This document shows positions 5,753 to 6,953 of a stretch of DNA of 6,953 nt, piece by piece; position 1 is the first letter of the stretch, and every line of letters starts with the position of its first letter. The notes under the pieces are model-generated. The model was not told where the DNA came from and ran no database searches. It saw only the letters and a program-made list of their open reading frames with translations. Made by a program: the position numbers and the translations under genes. This DNA is from TMED69 sp964642505 (GTDB lineage: Bacteria > Pseudomonadota > Gammaproteobacteria > Ga0077536): the NCBI GenBank assembly GCA_964642505.1, contig CAZXQY010000115.1, positions 1-6,953 on the forward strand, in the 5' to 3' direction.

Positions 5753-6571
5753 ATGAAAATCGGCACGACCATTCGTAATATGGGACAAGCAGCTAAGAGA
5801 GAGGTCATTCTTTCTTGTGCTCAAATGGCGGAGGATGCGTCTCTTGATCACATTTGGGCGGTCGATCATATTGCAATCCCTCCAAATGAGTCTGAGGGTT
5901 CTGAGGGAATCTGGCTAGATCCGCTGGCTGTTTTGGCTTTTTTTGCTGCTGCTACTACCAAGATCCAAATAGGAGTCAGTGTGCTTGTACTTCCCTACAG
6001 ACCCCCTTTACCAACCGCAAAATGGGTGGCTAGTATTCAGGAGCTATCTGGTGAAAGGCTACTACTCGGAGTAGGGCCAGGGTGGATGGAAGCCGAATAC
6101 AAAATTTTAGGCATTGAGAAGAAGCGGCGAGGTAAAATCACTGATGAGATTCTGGATTTTTTTCAGGAATGTTTCAATTCAGAAAATGATATTGTTTGTA
6201 TGAATAACCAAGAGTTTTATTTTCGACCCAAACCTAAGTGCCCTCCAGTTTATGTTGGAGGAATGACGGAAGCTGCCTTAAAGAGGGTGATTGTACGCGG
6301 CGAAGGCTGGATTCCGATTGGTTTAGATCCAAAGAAAATTGGACCACTGGCTAGCAGACTAAAAGAATTGGCTGACGAAGTTCAGCAACCGCTGCCCAAA
6401 ATCATCTTGCTGGGTGCTATGCCAGAAGATGAGAGTCGTGCTGTCGAGGATATTGCCAAGTGTAGAGAATTTGGCGCTACTGATTATATTCAAGCCTCTC
6501 GCTACTCTAATGTAGAAGAATTCGAGAGGATTTTATCAAGATTAAAAAATTTAAAACGTCAACTAAGTTGA
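5753..6571 (+). CDS. TIGR03619-like luciferase-family oxidoreductase (probably F420-type)
   Basis: This 272-residue protein is a luciferase-like TIM-barrel oxidoreductase. The order of landmarks is MKIGTTIRN at the start, AEDASLDHIWAVDHIAIP at 26-43 with Asp38-His39, IQIGVSVLVLPYRPP at 71-85, LSGERLLLGVGPGWMEAEYKILG at 98-120, RRGKITDEIL at 125-134, PPVYVGGMTEAALKR in the middle, and RGEGWIP beyond it. The LSGxRLxLGVGxGWxxxEYxxLG...RGxxxDE pattern is typical of the TIGR03619 and related F420-dependent LLM groups, a family mostly studied in actinobacteria; some such proteins use FMN instead. It is a different subfamily from the minus-strand luciferase-like gene and is shorter. It probably acts in the cytosol in an operon with the Baeyer-Villiger enzyme and the downstream DadA-like gene, perhaps reducing or oxygenating a pathway intermediate. 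Family is confident; cofactor and substrate are inferred. Confidence 0.9.
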   Translation: MKIGTTIRNMGQAAKREVILSCAQMAEDASLDHIWAVDHIAIPPNESEGSEGIWLDPLAVLAFFAAATTKIQIGVSVLVLPYRPPLPTAKWVASIQELSGERLLLGVGPGWMEAEYKILGIEKKRRGKITDEILDFFQECFNSENDIVCMNNQEFYFRPKPKCPPVYVGGMTEAALKRVIVRGEGWIPIGLDPKKIGPLASRLKELADEVQQPLPKIILLGAMPEDESRAVEDIAKCREFGATDYIQASRYSNVEEFERILSRLKNLKRQLS

Positions 6572-6600
6572 TGCACTGTATATAGGGAAGTCTGGAGAAA

Positions 6601-6918
6601 ATGGGAGCAATCGCTGTTGTAGGCGCAGGAATAGTTGGCGTCCAGATTGCCAGAGAGCTTCAACTCAGGGCAGAGAATGTTACGCTTTATGATTTTCAAG
6701 AACCAGGTCAAGGAACTTCTTTCGGAAATGCTGGCTATATAGCTACTGATGAAATTCTTCCTTTAGCCCATTCGGCCGTTTTAAGATCGCTACCAAGTAT
6801 GCTTCTTGACCCACTGGGGCCGATTTCAGTTAACTGGAATAGTCTTTGGAGTTTGGCTCCTTGGTTCGCTAAATATTTAAAATCATGTACGGGACATAAT
6901 TCCGAAAGAGTAATATAA
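6601..6918 (+). CDS. DadA-like FAD-dependent oxidoreductase, N-terminal part; possibly interrupted by an in-frame stop
   Basis: The 105 residues match the N-terminus of DadA-like FAD-dependent amine/D-amino acid oxidoreductases. AVVGAGIVGVQIAREL (Gly8, Gly10, Gly13) binds the ADP part of FAD, with Asp31 at the end of the second strand. TSFGNAGYIA at 39-48 is the family block next to the flavin, and LLDPLGPISVNWNSLWSLAPWFAKYL follows as in full-length members. These enzymes are normally about 410-430 residues, so only a quarter is present before TAA 6916-6918. After that stop the same frame stays open to the window end (FLDDLKNKAKA), resembling the helix expected next, while the other frames stop quickly. 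The gene may be a pseudogene, carry a sequence error, or simply be misread at a contig end. GGAG at 6594-6597 precedes the ATG. It lies 29 nt after the luciferase-like gene and probably shares its transcript. Oxidation of an amino acid or amine intermediate is inferred. Confidence 0.75.
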   Translation: MGAIAVVGAGIVGVQIARELQLRAENVTLYDFQEPGQGTSFGNAGYIATDEILPLAHSAVLRSLPSMLLDPLGPISVNWNSLWSLAPWFAKYLKSCTGHNSERVI

Positions 6919-6953
6919 TTTTTAGATGACTTGAAGAATAAGGCAAAAGCCGA

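Noticed and set aside
1..6953. Search for tRNA, rRNA, CRISPR arrays, insertion-sequence ends, toxin-antitoxin or defence genes
   Set aside because: No repeats with regular spacing, transposase motifs, cloverleaf sequences or defence domains were seen; nearly all bases are covered by metabolic genes.

Overview
The window is densely coding, with about 46-48% GC judged by eye from a few lines. It carries eight protein genes and no RNA genes, insertion sequences, CRISPR arrays or phage genes that I can see. Start codons are mostly ATG with clear GGAG/AGGAG ribosome binding sites, and genes are tightly packed or overlapping. This suggests a bacterial chromosome from a free-living aerobic heterotroph. 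The enzyme mix (several flavin monooxygenases, a ring-cleaving dioxygenase of the DOPA 4,5-dioxygenase type, a probable F420-type luciferase-like enzyme) resembles catabolic clusters of environmental (marine or soil) bacteria. The sequence does not fix the phylum.

Layout. (1) Positions 1-2377, plus strand: the 3' end of a PEP mutase/isocitrate lyase-family C-C lyase, then a LeuC-type dehydratase large subunit overlapping it by 13 nt, then a LeuD-type small subunit joined to LeuC by a TGATG stop/start overlap. The three look like one translationally coupled unit. (2) Positions 2392-3468, minus strand: a luciferase-like flavin monooxygenase resembling the SfnG (dimethyl sulfone monooxygenase)/RutA branch, converging on leuD with almost no gap. 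(3) A divergent intergenic region of about 115 nt (3469-3583), then a small DOPA 4,5-dioxygenase family protein on the plus strand (3584-3925). (4) Positions 4029-6918, plus strand: a type I Baeyer-Villiger monooxygenase with a very strong ribosome binding site, a TIGR03619-like (F420-type) luciferase-like oxidoreductase, and the N-terminal third of a DadA-like FAD-dependent amine/D-amino acid oxidoreductase. The last ORF meets an in-frame TAA 35 nt before the window ends.

How the genes may work together (inference). A hydratase (LeuCD-like) next to an isocitrate lyase-superfamily lyase has the same logic as dimethylmaleate hydratase plus 2,3-dimethylmalate lyase in nicotinate fermentation: an unsaturated dicarboxylate is hydrated to a malate-type acid and split into two small acids. 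The monooxygenases and the dioxygenase would suit upstream oxidation, ring opening or ester formation on a cyclic or N-containing substrate, and the DadA-like enzyme would suit an amine or amino-acid step. No leuA or leuB is present, so leucine synthesis is not the obvious role of the leuCD-like pair. The real substrate cannot be read from the sequence.
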